Shown piece after piece: positions 50,901 to 58,775 of a stretch of DNA of 64,000 nucleotides. Every line of letters starts with the position of its first letter. Within the stretch, counting starts at the first letter, position 1. This stretch comes from JADMJV01 sp964649085 (lineage in GTDB: Bacteria > Vulcanimicrobiota > Xenobia > Xenobiales > JADMJV01). The stretch lies in the NCBI GenBank assembly GCA_964649085.1, contig CAZYPN010000024.1:35696-99695 (forward strand), written 5' to 3'. Under the pieces are notes generated by a model. The model was not told where the DNA came from. It worked only from the letters and a program-made list of their open reading frames with translations, and did not search any database. Made by a program: the position numbers and the translations under genes.

Positions 50901-51058
50901 CAGCTCCCGTGAATTCTCAGGGCCAGATCACGGTCAATTCGCTGATCCAGTCGGTCAGTTCCGACTTCCCCGAGGTCACTCGTCGCTATGCTCAGGAGCA
51001 GGAGCTGTTTCAGTTTGGTAACGGTAGCGACTTCCCCCTAGTGCAGCGCAAGTCGTAG
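47924..51058 (+). CDS. Secreted WD40-repeat protein with C-terminal caspase-like (C14) domain
   Basis: 1044 aa; AGGAGGATACCG before the ATG. Signal peptide (LKFALLVLMLQVVWA), then a WD40-type beta-propeller region to about residue 660 (blocks such as DRLATGDKNGLIKIWNW and GRLIVGMEQGDALVWDM). A linker and an Ig-like segment lead to a caspase-fold protease with His887 in VVFFAGHGV and Cys933 in LDTCHSAA. Caspase homologues (metacaspase/C14) cut after specific residues; WD40 domains act as sensors. The 3' end overlaps a convergent kinase gene by 21 bp, and the upstream dyad may put it under CRP control. Confidence 0.9.
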   Translation: MRRLVLKFALLVLMLQVVWAEEARRLLLPLPHNSQIQSMAFNRSRDRLATGDKNGLIKIWNWKNRTVEVSLKPARGDESAVKWVAWTGDTTLLVMREDDQLRTYDVESASESKRLELSGRSPALVGTRYVAVGGEQGEWTAETQVPVIHLHSLEDGKRVRTLTLPDVPGNSCFLRALAGSPDGTRLAYVLDPNRFAKIKQRIGELDVESGQSLRMQEIPGYAPEHLRYSPSGKSLAGWGWDLMLWTESGVKSIKTDRSGLVGVDWASESELVYAISNGGATLHRLKADGEAVGVGRQVERGAFTAPILVSPEGIPAFTTYEGDIFNGETGESLFKAPAISRSESLAYHPSGRLIVGMEQGDALVWDMTTGKYERKFEVPGTIRGVAVTQDGSRLAITTNHDNDVRIFDWKSGKLVKKLTTECCQGAGWVLRFSPDGQKLAVLQSKPPGWRNELLLFDLRSGELAWKKENTFQFAFHPRANQWAVVRKDGLAEINLDNGEEVFHKISHLRACAYDSEGKLHAIRCTRSGGETRLLQMYPKATGRLDEGKEVGYSGYSMDQLVWSDRDRSWWMHCDSGALVHMGADGKEVERLPDRVGGLSTTTWQIMPGNLLAVWGREGTVEFWRGGQASPEGELVVLDQGRNWLVTSANGFFDGTNEAERLIEWQVGKQRFRVDQFFQQGYRPGLLREFFRGAKISKANGPLSQVALPPRLEILSPAPGTRLDEREVEVRVKLIDQGNGFSKPKLFVNGHSVAASQSRSEAADVYVFKTRLQPGVNDLRASGFDLNGMVESRGDRLRVTCTAPARRQPVLHVLSVGVNKASAGRALQFAESDARAVSAQLKSGLFAQAQVKLLLGSQAEKASVDAAFRQIEAEAEPQDTVVVFFAGHGVAESSGYRFLLAGKDVETGSLTSNELATYLETIQAHRQFVILDTCHSAAASPDLVQRFAVSQQRMARGSGTFLLAACRSGETAAEIPSLKHGLLTYSLLSALGKAAPVNSQGQITVNSLIQSVSSDFPEVTRRYAQEQELFQFGNGSDFPLVQRKS

Positions 51059-52327
51059 CTCGGCGGCGGCCGCCTCCAGGTTGGCAAAGCGCCGCTCGGG
51101 TTGCTTGGCCAACGTGCGCAGCAGCCAGGTCTGGAGGACTTCGGGTAAATGGCCGATGCGCTCGGGCCCCGGAAGGGGCCCTTGCATTTGTTGCACCGCT
51201 ACCGCCAACGGGTTGTCCCCCTGATAGGGTGGGCTACCGGTGAGCAGCTCCAGGGCCAGACAGCCAAGCGAATATTGATCGGTGGCTGGACTGGAGGGCT
51301 GGCCACCGACAATCTCCGGCGCCATATAGGCGGGGGTTCCCAGCAGGGCCCCCTCGACCGTCAGGGTGGTCGAGTCGTGGGCCCGTGCCAGGCCAAAGTC
51401 AGTAATCTTGATGCGCTTGCCGTGCTCTACCACCAGTACGTTTTCGGGCTTGATATCTCGATGTAGCACCCCGGCTTGATGAGCGGAACTCAGCCCCTGG
51501 GTGATTTGCAGCAACCAGTCTAGAGCCTGAGCGAGCGAAGGGAGGCCTTGTTGAAGAAACGCTTTGAGGTCCTGACCGTCGAGGAGTTCCATCACCAGAA
51601 AGAGCATGTCTTGATGCTCGCCAAAATCGACCAGATAGGGGATGTTGGCGTGTCTCAAGCGGCTCAGGGCCTTCATCTCACGTAGGAACCGAGGACGGTA
51701 GTCTTCGCCTCTTCGCTCGCCCGGTTTGAGCAGCTTGAGGGCCAGCTGTTCGCGCCCTCCGGTATCGGTCGACCGGCTCACTCGATAGACCACCGCCGTG
51801 ACCCCCTCGCCCAGACGCTCTTCTACGGTGTATTGGGCGATGTTCTGACCAGCATCCAGCTCCCAGGGAGCTTTAGAAGGAGTCTCGGTGACCGTTTGCG
51901 GAGTGATCCTTGGGGTTCTTCGAGCGGCCCGCCAGCCGGCCGCCAACAGTCCTGCCAGGGCCAGGGCTGCCCCGGGAAACAACCAGTTGGGGCGTTGCCA
52001 GCTCAGCTGGATCAGGGCCTCCCCCGGGGGCCAGCGCACCTCTCCCCCGGTCGGTGCCGAGCGCACCACCTCGGCATCGATGCTCTCTACGTGCGAGCGA
52101 TAGCCCGGGTGGGCCAGAATGACTCGCAGGTGGGTCAGCCCGCGCAGGCGGTCGCGGTCGAAAAGAAATCCTTTGCTGGCGTCGCTGCAATAGCGCTGGT
52201 TGCGCTCGCCGTTCCACACCTCCACCCGGGCAGGTCGGGTGTGCAGAACGATGCGCACCTTGTCATCGGAAACGGCCCAGCTGCTGAGCAGCAGCCAAAG
52301 GCTCAGCGCACAACGTCGGACAGCCAC
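51038..52327 (-). CDS. Membrane Ser/Thr protein kinase with exported N-terminal domain
   Basis: 429 aa from GTG 52327, GGAG 8 bases upstream; an ATG at 52369 is also in frame. Signal-like N-terminus, a ~90-residue exported region, a membrane helix (about 115-133), then a Hanks-type kinase: glycine loop RLGEGVTAVVYRV, K198 in LALKLLK, HRDIKPEN (289-296), DFGLA (310-314) and APEI. The kinase is C-terminal and the sensor N-terminal, the reverse of PknB-like proteins. The stop overlaps the WD40-caspase gene, while the start overlaps the upstream pseudopilin gene by 25 bp, so it is in that operon. Confidence 0.88.
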   Translation of the reverse strand: MAVRRCALSLWLLLSSWAVSDDKVRIVLHTRPARVEVWNGERNQRYCSDASKGFLFDRDRLRGLTHLRVILAHPGYRSHVESIDAEVVRSAPTGGEVRWPPGEALIQLSWQRPNWLFPGAALALAGLLAAGWRAARRTPRITPQTVTETPSKAPWELDAGQNIAQYTVEERLGEGVTAVVYRVSRSTDTGGREQLALKLLKPGERRGEDYRPRFLREMKALSRLRHANIPYLVDFGEHQDMLFLVMELLDGQDLKAFLQQGLPSLAQALDWLLQITQGLSSAHQAGVLHRDIKPENVLVVEHGKRIKITDFGLARAHDSTTLTVEGALLGTPAYMAPEIVGGQPSSPATDQYSLGCLALELLTGSPPYQGDNPLAVAVQQMQGPLPGPERIGHLPEVLQTWLLRTLAKQPERRFANLEAAAAELRLALH

Positions 52328-52743
52328 TGCTCGCGCTCCACCAGGTGTTGTCGACGTTGATAGCTCCATTGCACTTCTACGCGTACGCGCACCAACAGGG
52401 TTCGGCCCCGAGGGTCGACCTGTTGCCGGCTCACCTCAACCGACGGTCGATAGACGATGCCCTGCAACGAGGTCTGGTTGCGAAGCTCGGAGGCCAGGGG
52501 GCCCGGGTCTTCGGGAGTCCAGTCGCGCCTCGCACCCCCTCCGGGCGGGAGCAGTGCCGAGATGGGACACGATTCGGCCAGCTCCAGAATGCTCTCGGCC
52601 CGGTCGCCCGCTTCTACCTCCTGGCGGGCACGGGCATGGGTGAGAAAGGAACTGGGATAGAGCTCGAGGACGGTGAGAAAGACCACCGCTACGATGGCCA
52701 CGGTAAAAACGACTTCCGCCAGTAAACTCCCCCTTGGTTTCAC
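52303..52743 (-). CDS. Pseudopilin-like protein
   Basis: 146 aa. Leader MKPRG, then SLLAEVVFTVAIVAVVFLTVL: cleavage after Gly with Glu at mature position 5, and a hydrophobic helix. Small beta-rich head. In operon with two more prepilin-type genes upstream (52740-55243) and the kinase downstream. GspI/PilV-type by size. Overlaps the next gene upstream as ATGA-type. Confidence 0.82.
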   Translation of the reverse strand: MKPRGSLLAEVVFTVAIVAVVFLTVLELYPSSFLTHARARQEVEAGDRAESILELAESCPISALLPPGGGARRDWTPEDPGPLASELRNQTSLQGIVYRPSVEVSRQQVDPRGRTLLVRVRVEVQWSYQRRQHLVEREQWLSDVVR

Positions 52744-53336
52744 GGCATGACCGCCACTTCAATGCGGGCTTGCTCGGCCGGCTGACCGGCCGGGCCCAGC
52801 CTCAGCTCAACGCCCAGCGGAAGTCGCAGACCGCCGGCCCTTTCTGCGGGATTCAGGCTGAAGCCTAACACTTCTCTGGCCAGCACCTCGCGCCGCCCTC
52901 CCGAGGCTGGACTGGCGATTTCCTGTAGTCGCGCGGGGCTTAGCAGGCGAGCCAGAGTCGTGTTGGACTCGGAGCCGGTCGGCGAGGGAGGACCGGGGGG
53001 CCAGGTGTGACGCAGCAGCCGTTCACCATCCAGGTAATAGAGCTGAAAATCGGGACTCCACTCCAGCGTGCCGTCGTCCTGAGCCAGCTGGATGCGGTTG
53101 ATACCCAGTATCACCGGGGCCGAGCATAGACTGATGCCCTCAGAGCGGCTCTGCTGCAGGTCCTGGCGCAGCCGCTGTAGAGCGATTTGGGCCTGCTTAT
53201 GTCGCAGATCGCGGCTCTCCAGGCGGCCTGAGAGCTTGAGCACTCGGATCAACTGGCTGGCGATCAACAGCGAGATCAAGCTGCCCAGGCCCAGGTAGAC
53301 CACCAGTTCCCCCAGGTTGAACCCCCGTTGTTTCAC
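52740..53336 (-). CDS. Pseudopilin-like protein (GspJ/PilW type)
   Basis: 198 aa with G|FNLGELVVYLGLGSLISLLIA: prepilin cleavage site, Glu at mature position 5, then a hydrophobic helix. Head domain with LSCSAP-like and beta stretches; similar size to GspJ/PilW. Start overlaps the upstream gene's stop by 4 bp and the stop overlaps the next start by 4 bp. Confidence 0.83.
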   Translation of the reverse strand: MKQRGFNLGELVVYLGLGSLISLLIASQLIRVLKLSGRLESRDLRHKQAQIALQRLRQDLQQSRSEGISLCSAPVILGINRIQLAQDDGTLEWSPDFQLYYLDGERLLRHTWPPGPPSPTGSESNTTLARLLSPARLQEIASPASGGRREVLAREVLGFSLNPAERAGGLRLPLGVELRLGPAGQPAEQARIEVAVMP

Positions 53337-55243
53337 AGATTACGCCAGAATCGGATCTTCACCGAGCGTGCCCGATTGAGAAAGCGGCTGGGGTCCAGGC
53401 TGAAGTAGCTGCGGCCACGCGGGTCGCGGCGACGTCGCTCGACCACTTTGGCCAGAGCCGTGCCCACGGTGACCTGCAAACGCTGACGCACGCTGTCGGC
53501 CTGGACGCCCTCGGCGCCGCCGTTGCCAAACTCTCGGTAGCCGCCCGAGTGGCCCAATCCGTTCACGATGACATTGGGCAGATTGTCGATGCCACCGGGC
53601 GTGGGCGGGTGGTCAGGGTTGGCCAGCAGGGCCATAACCGCTCCCTCGGGACCGGCCGTGCCTTGATTTCGTCCCGTTAGCAAGGCCTCGAGGCTGGGGT
53701 AGTAGATGCCCCCAATGGCAGGGCTGCCGTCGGGATTGCGCACCGGGCTGTTGTCCTCGGTGGAACGGCCCCACCAGAAGTAGCCGATGCGTGGTTCTCC
53801 CTGACTGTTGAACGTGATGCGGATAACGCCGACATCATTGGGGTTCCAGTTGTTGGCCAGCCGTTTCAGTTCGCCCGGACCGCGGGGTACGTTGCCGCGA
53901 ACCCGCGTGGTGCCGCGGATGACGTCCCCTTCCTGGCTGCCGGGGCTGAGTGGAACTTCGTCGACCACGGGAATTTCAGGGAATACCGAAGGGATGAGCA
54001 GGTCGACGGGAGGGTCAAAGGCCATGGCATTGGTGGCCCGGGCCCAGATCACGTTGGCATCGCGAACGGTGACGCCGAGTTCATTGGCGGGCGAGCCCGC
54101 CGGAGCGTTCTGGATGCAGGCTCCCAGCAGGGTTACCTTTTCAATCGTCATCCGGCCTTTGCTAAACAGGATGCCCTCGTAGCGCTGCGCGTCCTTACGA
54201 ACACCCTTCAGGCTGAGGTCGCCGTCGGCCAGTATGGCCACCCGGCTGCTGGCTCGCAGTTGGGCATCGCCTTCGATGCTGGCCGAACCGCGAACTCCGA
54301 TAGCGCCCTGACCGTCCACGCCCCCCCGCACGATGAGGTCGCCGTCGACGAAGAGAAGACCGTCGTTGATGGTAAGCCGCCCGTTGACCTGAAGGGTGCC
54401 GTTGATCACGCTGTGCGAACTGACCACCAGGTCGCTGTATTGATGGGCCGGGCTGGCTCCGTTTTGGCCTTGTAGAGTGGTGTAGAGAACGTTCTCTTCC
54501 TCGGGGGTCGGTCGGCGTGGGTCGAGCATCGTGGCCGACATGTCCGGTAACTCCAGTTGCTCGGGCCACATCGGTCGCAGCTCCCCGTCTACGGCTGCCC
54601 CCAGGTTTTGAATGCCGCCCTTGCTCTGGACAAATCCGGTCACGTGCGAGGAAGCCTTCAGCAGCACCGAGTCCGGCGCGCGGGGGCTGTCGCTGGCCAG
54701 GTTGCCCGGGTCGAGTTGCGCCGCCAGAATGTCGCTGAGGGGCCAGCCCAACATCTCATCTTTGATGCTGGCCACGGTGGCTGCATCCAGGGTGATGGGG
54801 CCGCTACAGGCGATGGCCATGGGAAAGGCCGGCATGTCGATGAGGGCCTCGCAGCGGCGAACGACGCCACGACAGTTGCCGGTGGCCACCAGGTGCACCA
54901 TGCCCTGGGGTACTCCGCGTTGATACCCCCGAGGGCGGTTGCCCTCCCAGTTGTTGGTCGAGTGGGGCAGACCTTCGGGGTGATCGGGTTGAAAGGTGAT
55001 ACGACCCCAACCTTCGGGGCCGTCGACGCGAATATCGGAGGCAAACCCGGGTTGCTGGATGAACCGCGCAATCGCCTGATGCATCGCCGATGAGGCCATG
55101 CGCTCGGCACTGCGTGAGAGGTGGACACGGCGCGAGAATTGCAGGCTGAAAATGGAGGTGGAGGCCACTGTGAGCAGCGCCAGGAAGGCCACCACCAGGG
55201 TGAGGAGCACCGTACCCAGGGAGGCGAAGCCGCGCCGTTTCAT
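53333..55243 (-). CDS. Large prepilin-type protein (PilX/GspK-like), beta-helix-like body
   Basis: 636 aa. Leader MKRRG, then FASLGTVLLTLVVAFLALLTV: mature position 5 is Gly, not Glu, as in GspK-type tip pseudopilins. The body has beta-turn repeats (GTLQVNGRLTINDGLLFVDGDL, then IVRGGVDGQ, IGVRGSASIEGDAQL) resembling polymer-forming/right-handed beta-helix proteins, and a long C-terminal part. It resembles in plan the 1063-aa protein at 3622-6813. First gene of the minus-strand pseudopilin operon; divergent from gspF at 55297. Confidence 0.78.
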   Translation of the reverse strand: MKRRGFASLGTVLLTLVVAFLALLTVASTSIFSLQFSRRVHLSRSAERMASSAMHQAIARFIQQPGFASDIRVDGPEGWGRITFQPDHPEGLPHSTNNWEGNRPRGYQRGVPQGMVHLVATGNCRGVVRRCEALIDMPAFPMAIACSGPITLDAATVASIKDEMLGWPLSDILAAQLDPGNLASDSPRAPDSVLLKASSHVTGFVQSKGGIQNLGAAVDGELRPMWPEQLELPDMSATMLDPRRPTPEEENVLYTTLQGQNGASPAHQYSDLVVSSHSVINGTLQVNGRLTINDGLLFVDGDLIVRGGVDGQGAIGVRGSASIEGDAQLRASSRVAILADGDLSLKGVRKDAQRYEGILFSKGRMTIEKVTLLGACIQNAPAGSPANELGVTVRDANVIWARATNAMAFDPPVDLLIPSVFPEIPVVDEVPLSPGSQEGDVIRGTTRVRGNVPRGPGELKRLANNWNPNDVGVIRITFNSQGEPRIGYFWWGRSTEDNSPVRNPDGSPAIGGIYYPSLEALLTGRNQGTAGPEGAVMALLANPDHPPTPGGIDNLPNVIVNGLGHSGGYREFGNGGAEGVQADSVRQRLQVTVGTALAKVVERRRRDPRGRSYFSLDPSRFLNRARSVKIRFWRNL

Positions 55244-55296
55244 GCCAGGAAGTTCTCCGTGTTTCGGCGCGATTCATTCCTGGGCACAAGGGGCCC

Positions 55297-56325
55297 ATGT
55301 GGGGGATGGCCCGAACTCGGGACAAAGTGGTGCTCTACCGATGCTTCGCCACCCTTTTTGCGTCGGGTGTTCACATTGTGGCCTGTCTCACCACTCTGGC
55401 GCTGCAATCGGAGACTCCGGCCCTGGGGGCTGCTCTCACCAGGGTGCAACAGAAGGTACTGCAGGGCTCGCGACTGGCTCAGGCGCTTCAGTCGGAAGCC
55501 GACCATTTCGGCGATTTCGAGGTCCGCTGCCTGTCTGCCGGCGAGCGGGGCGGTTTCCTGCACGCCTCGCTTGCGGCCCTGGCGGAATACTTTGAAGAAC
55601 AGCAGCAACTACAGCAGCAACTCGTGCGCGATCTGGTGTACCCGTTAGGGGTGGTGTCCTGTTCCTTGCTGATGGTGGCGACCTTCCCGCCGTTCCTGCA
55701 ACGGGCCCTGAGGCCGATGCTGGAACAGGTCGGACAGCTTCCCTGGCTGACTCGTGTGCTTTCGACGCTGTCGCAAGGTTTGGGTAGTCCTTTCACCTGG
55801 GTTTTGGCGGTGCTTTTGGCGGGGCTGACCCTCGGGTTCTGGAATCGTCTGGCCTTCGAGCGTCGCGATCGCTGGCTGTTGCGACTTCCTCTCTGGGGTG
55901 GGCTGCGCCTTGAGTTGCTTCGTCTACGTTTTTTGCAAACCCTGAGACTCAGCCTGGAAGCCGGCCTGCCTCTGTTAGAGGCCCTTCAGATCGCGGGCGC
56001 AGCCACAGCCAGCCCAACCTTTCAGACCCGAGTTCGAGAGGTGGGTCGACGCATTCGCGAGGGTGAAACATTGGCCGTCAGCCTGGGCGAGAGTGAGTTG
56101 CTGAGCCCGTGGCTGAGCGGCTTTCTGGAGGCCGGAGAACAAAGTGGGCGCCTGCCCGGATTGCTACACAAGGCCTCCCAACTGCTGCAGCAGAACTGGC
56201 ACGGTCGGGTCGAGCTGGCATTGCAGTTGTTGCAGCCCCTGGTATTGGCGCTGCTGGGGGGTCTGGTCGGTCTGATCGCTCTGGGGGCGCTGCTGCCGAT
56301 GGGACAGTTGTTGGAGAGCCTCTAA
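55297..56325 (+). CDS. Type II secretion/type IV pilus platform protein (GspF/PilC)
   Basis: 342 aa, ATG 55297 with AAGGGG upstream. Two F domains, one on each side of the central membrane region: ...VYPLGVVSCSLLMVATFPPFL and the C-terminal ALLGGLVGLIALGALLPMG helix; the cytoplasmic helices carry SLEAGLPLLEALQIAG and EAGEQSGRLPGLL, which match the GspF signatures at the window start. Slightly short of the usual ~400 aa. Divergent from the pseudopilin operon; no ATPase is encoded here, so it may use the GspE at 486-2018. Confidence 0.9.
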   Translation: MWGMARTRDKVVLYRCFATLFASGVHIVACLTTLALQSETPALGAALTRVQQKVLQGSRLAQALQSEADHFGDFEVRCLSAGERGGFLHASLAALAEYFEEQQQLQQQLVRDLVYPLGVVSCSLLMVATFPPFLQRALRPMLEQVGQLPWLTRVLSTLSQGLGSPFTWVLAVLLAGLTLGFWNRLAFERRDRWLLRLPLWGGLRLELLRLRFLQTLRLSLEAGLPLLEALQIAGAATASPTFQTRVREVGRRIREGETLAVSLGESELLSPWLSGFLEAGEQSGRLPGLLHKASQLLQQNWHGRVELALQLLQPLVLALLGGLVGLIALGALLPMGQLLESL

Positions 56326-56362
56326 AGGGAACCGTTACTTGGGGAAGCGAATTGCAGGTGCT

Positions 56363-56734
56363 GTGAGGCGACTGGCCCTGATGGTTTTGCTTGGTGTGGC
56401 CCTGGCGGCCCAGCACTTTCCCGAAGTGTCTTTGGGAGAGATGCAGCAACTTGTACGTTCTCGAAGTGCCGTGCTGCTGGATTGCAATGGCAGCGATTCC
56501 TATCGCGAGGGACACCTGCCCGGGGCTCTCGACTACGACGCCCACTATAGCCGGTTGAGCCAGGTGCTACCCAGAAATCGCCAGGTGCCGGTGGTGGTCT
56601 ATGCCGGTGGGCCTTTTTCCACGGCCTATCTGGCCGGCGCCCAGGCCGTTCAAAGACTGGGCTATCAAAACGTGCGCTGCTTCCGCGGGGGGCTCTCCAG
56701 CTGGGCCCAGGCCGGACTGCCCTTAGAGCGTTGA
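56363..56734 (+). CDS. Rhodanese-like protein, catalytic Cys missing
   Basis: 123 aa from GTG 56363. Signal peptide (MRRLALMVLLGVALA), then a single rhodanese domain: EMQQLVRSRSAVLLDCNGSDSYREGHLPGALDY and GYQNVRCFRGGLSSWAQAGLPLE. The active-site loop reads VVVYAGGPFS where a Cys would follow the Tyr, so it is probably not a sulfurtransferase and may bind a partner. In the same direction as gspF; precedes rpmH's promoter. Confidence 0.8.
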   Translation: MRRLALMVLLGVALAAQHFPEVSLGEMQQLVRSRSAVLLDCNGSDSYREGHLPGALDYDAHYSRLSQVLPRNRQVPVVVYAGGPFSTAYLAGAQAVQRLGYQNVRCFRGGLSSWAQAGLPLER

Positions 56735-56760
56735 CAATTTTCTGCATGTCTGTCTATAGT
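56731..56760 (+). promoter_or_regulatory. Sigma-70 promoter for rpmH-rnpA operon
   Basis: TTGACA at 56731-56736, 18-base spacer, TATAGT at 56755-56760. The -35 overlaps the rhodanese stop codon. Expected start about 25 bp before rpmH. Confidence 0.85.
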
Positions 56761-56792
56761 GTCCGTTCAGCCTCAACAGGCGGAGGAACGAG

Positions 56793-56927
56793 ATGAAACG
56801 CACCTATCAACCGAAAAAGAAACAGCGGAAGTCTGAGCACGGCTTTTTCAAACGCATGAGCACGCCCGGTGGGCGCAAAGTGCTCTCGCGTCGCCGCGCT
56901 AAGGGTCGCGCCCGCCTCACCTACTGA
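56793..56927 (+). CDS. rpmH: Ribosomal protein bL34
   Basis: 44 aa, MKRTYQPKKKQRKSEHGFFKR..., ending ...RAKGRARLTY. The basic sequence and GGRKVLSRRR are diagnostic of bL34. GGAGGAACG precedes the ATG. Standard first gene of the rpmH-rnpA cluster, with a strong promoter upstream. Confidence 0.96.
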   Translation: MKRTYQPKKKQRKSEHGFFKRMSTPGGRKVLSRRRAKGRARLTY

Positions 56928-57281
56928 TTGGGAGTGTCAGGTCGACTTGAGACTCTGCGGCGCAACCGCGAGTTTCAGCAAGCTCTTCGCGCCGGGAAGA
57001 CGTGTTCTGGGCGCGAATTTGTTTTGTACGGCCTGCGTCATTCTCGGCCACGGTTGCGTTTCGGCTTTTGCATTTCTCGCAAAGTCGGGGGGGCCGTCGA
57101 ACGCAATCGTATCCGACGTCGACTGAAAGAAATCTGTCGACTGAATCGCAACTGTCTGCGCCCCGGCTGGGATCTGGTCTTCGTGGTGAGGTCGGAAGCG
57201 AAGGCCAGTGACTACTGGGGGCTGCTGACGGCTTTTCAAGTGCAGGCCCGCAAGGTAGGATGTTGGCGTGAGCCAGCCTAA
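56928..57281 (+). CDS. rnpA: Ribonuclease P protein component
   Basis: 117 aa from TTG 56928, immediately after the rpmH stop (GTG 56934 is also possible). The RNR motif GGAVERNRIRRRLKE and FGFCISRKVG are those of the RNase P protein, which helps the catalytic RNA mature tRNA 5' ends. Overlaps yidD by 14 bp. Confidence 0.93.
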   Translation: MGVSGRLETLRRNREFQQALRAGKTCSGREFVLYGLRHSRPRLRFGFCISRKVGGAVERNRIRRRLKEICRLNRNCLRPGWDLVFVVRSEAKASDYWGLLTAFQVQARKVGCWREPA

Positions 57282-57492
57282 CCTGCCTTCCCGGTTGTGT
57301 TTGGGAGTGATTCGACTCTATCAGAAAACCGCCCCCTACCGGCCGCCGATGTGTCGCTTCTCTCCAACTTGTTCGGAGTATGCGCGGCAGGCGATTGAAA
57401 AATATGGTCTGGTCAAGGGGGGATGGTTGGCTACGAAGCGAATCTGCCGCTGTCATCCTTTCTATCCTGGGGGCTCGGACCCCGTCCCGTAA
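57268..57492 (+). CDS. yidD: Membrane protein insertion efficiency factor YidD
   Basis: 74 aa, GTG 57268, overlapping rnpA. YQKTAPYRPPMCRFSPTCSEYARQAIEKYG and KRICRCHPFYPGGSDPVP are the YidD signature with conserved Cys residues. Acts with YidC at the inner membrane. Confidence 0.93.
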   Translation: MSQPNLPSRLCLGVIRLYQKTAPYRPPMCRFSPTCSEYARQAIEKYGLVKGGWLATKRICRCHPFYPGGSDPVP

Positions 57493-57498
57493 AATTTC

Positions 57499-58182
57499 AT
57501 GGAATCACTCATCAACTTTATCAGCAACGTTATGGCCCAGGTTTTGGGCCAACTCAATCACTTTACCGGCAACTACGGCCTGGCTCTGGTGCTTTTTGCC
57601 GGGGTCATCAAGCTGCTGCTTTTCCCGCAAACGCTGCAAATGTATCGCTCCCAGAAAGATATGGAGAAGATCAAGCCCAAGATGGAAGCGTTGCGCAAGA
57701 AGCACGCTGACGACCCCAACGCTCTCAATCAGGCGATGATCGATCTCTACAAGGAGCACAACGTCAATCCGCTGGCCGGATGCCTGCCGTTGCTGGTGCA
57801 GATGCCCATTCTCTTCGGCATCTGGCGGGCCATTACCAGCCACCCAGAAACGTTTCGCAGCGCTTACTTCCTGTGGATTCATCCGGGCTCGCTGCAGTCC
57901 CATGTGCCCGGCTGGTTCGCTTCCAGCCTGGCCGAGGCCGATGTGGCCCTGGTATTGCTCTACGGCTTTATGATGATCCTGTCGCAGCACTATACGCCCA
58001 GCACGGGCGACGCCAATCAGAAGGCCATCGGGCTCTACATGAGCATCTTCTTCTCCTACATGGTCTGGAATATGAAGTGGCCCTGCGCTCTGGTGCTCTA
58101 CTGGAGCGCATTTCAGTTCTTCAGCCTGCTTCAGCAGGTATGGATTATGAAGCACCTTTCTGGTGCCCCAGAAAAAGCTTAA
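57499..58182 (+). CDS. yidC: Membrane protein insertase YidC/Oxa1
   Basis: 227 aa short form, without the large periplasmic domain of Gram-negative proteobacterial YidC, as in Gram-positive, cyanobacterial or organellar Oxa1. Five hydrophobic helices; LFPQTLQMYRSQKDMEKIKPKM follows the first conserved helix, where the groove charge is Lys (GVIKLLLFP), and NPLAGCLPLLVQMPILFGIWRAI is diagnostic. Inserts membrane proteins into the inner membrane. Confidence 0.94.
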   Translation: MESLINFISNVMAQVLGQLNHFTGNYGLALVLFAGVIKLLLFPQTLQMYRSQKDMEKIKPKMEALRKKHADDPNALNQAMIDLYKEHNVNPLAGCLPLLVQMPILFGIWRAITSHPETFRSAYFLWIHPGSLQSHVPGWFASSLAEADVALVLLYGFMMILSQHYTPSTGDANQKAIGLYMSIFFSYMVWNMKWPCALVLYWSAFQFFSLLQQVWIMKHLSGAPEKA

Positions 58183-58202
58183 AACACTAAGGGAGGTCAC
58201 CC

Positions 58203-58775
58203 GTGGTCTACAGTTCAACGGATGAAACCTATGTCGACGAGGTCGAGGATGAGGAAGCCGAAGAGGTCGAGAGTCCCGAACCCCGCACTCGTCAGGCTGC
58301 ACCTCAGGGCGAGGCTTTCGATGAAGAGGAGGACCCTATTGCGGACCTGCTTTTCGACATCATGGATTTGATGGGCATCGAGGCTGAGATCGAGTTCGAG
58401 GAACGCGAAGATCACGTGCGCTACCATATCGAGGGTCCCGAGCTGGGAGTGTTGATCGGACGCCACGGTCAGACTCTCGAAGCCCTCCAGTTCCTGGTGG
58501 GCGTGATCAACGCTCGGCGCAGCCTGGTGGACTATCGAGTGGTGATCGACGTGGAAGGCTATCGCGACCGCCGCGAAAAGCAACTGCGCGAACTGGCGCG
58601 GCGTTCGGCCCAGAAGGCCAGTCGCGAAGGTCGCAAGGTGGTGCTCTCGCCGATGCCTCCCGGCGACCGACGTGTGATTCATCTGACGCTGGCCGACAAC
58701 ACCAGCGTGAAAACCTACTCGGAAGGCGAAGAGCCCGATCGTTGCGTGGTTATCTCGCCGGGAGATCAAGAATAA
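58203..58775 (+). CDS. jag: RNA-binding Jag/KhpB-like protein
   Basis: 190 aa, GTG 58203 with AAGGGAGGTCACCC upstream. Acidic N-terminal tail, then a KH domain (GVLIGRHGQTLEALQFLVG) and an R3H domain (PMPPGDRRVIHLTLAD). Conserved partner of yidC in many genomes; thought to act on mRNA. 34-bp overlap with mnmE. Confidence 0.93.
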   Translation: MVYSSTDETYVDEVEDEEAEEVESPEPRTRQAAPQGEAFDEEEDPIADLLFDIMDLMGIEAEIEFEEREDHVRYHIEGPELGVLIGRHGQTLEALQFLVGVINARRSLVDYRVVIDVEGYRDRREKQLRELARRSAQKASREGRKVVLSPMPPGDRRVIHLTLADNTSVKTYSEGEEPDRCVVISPGDQE

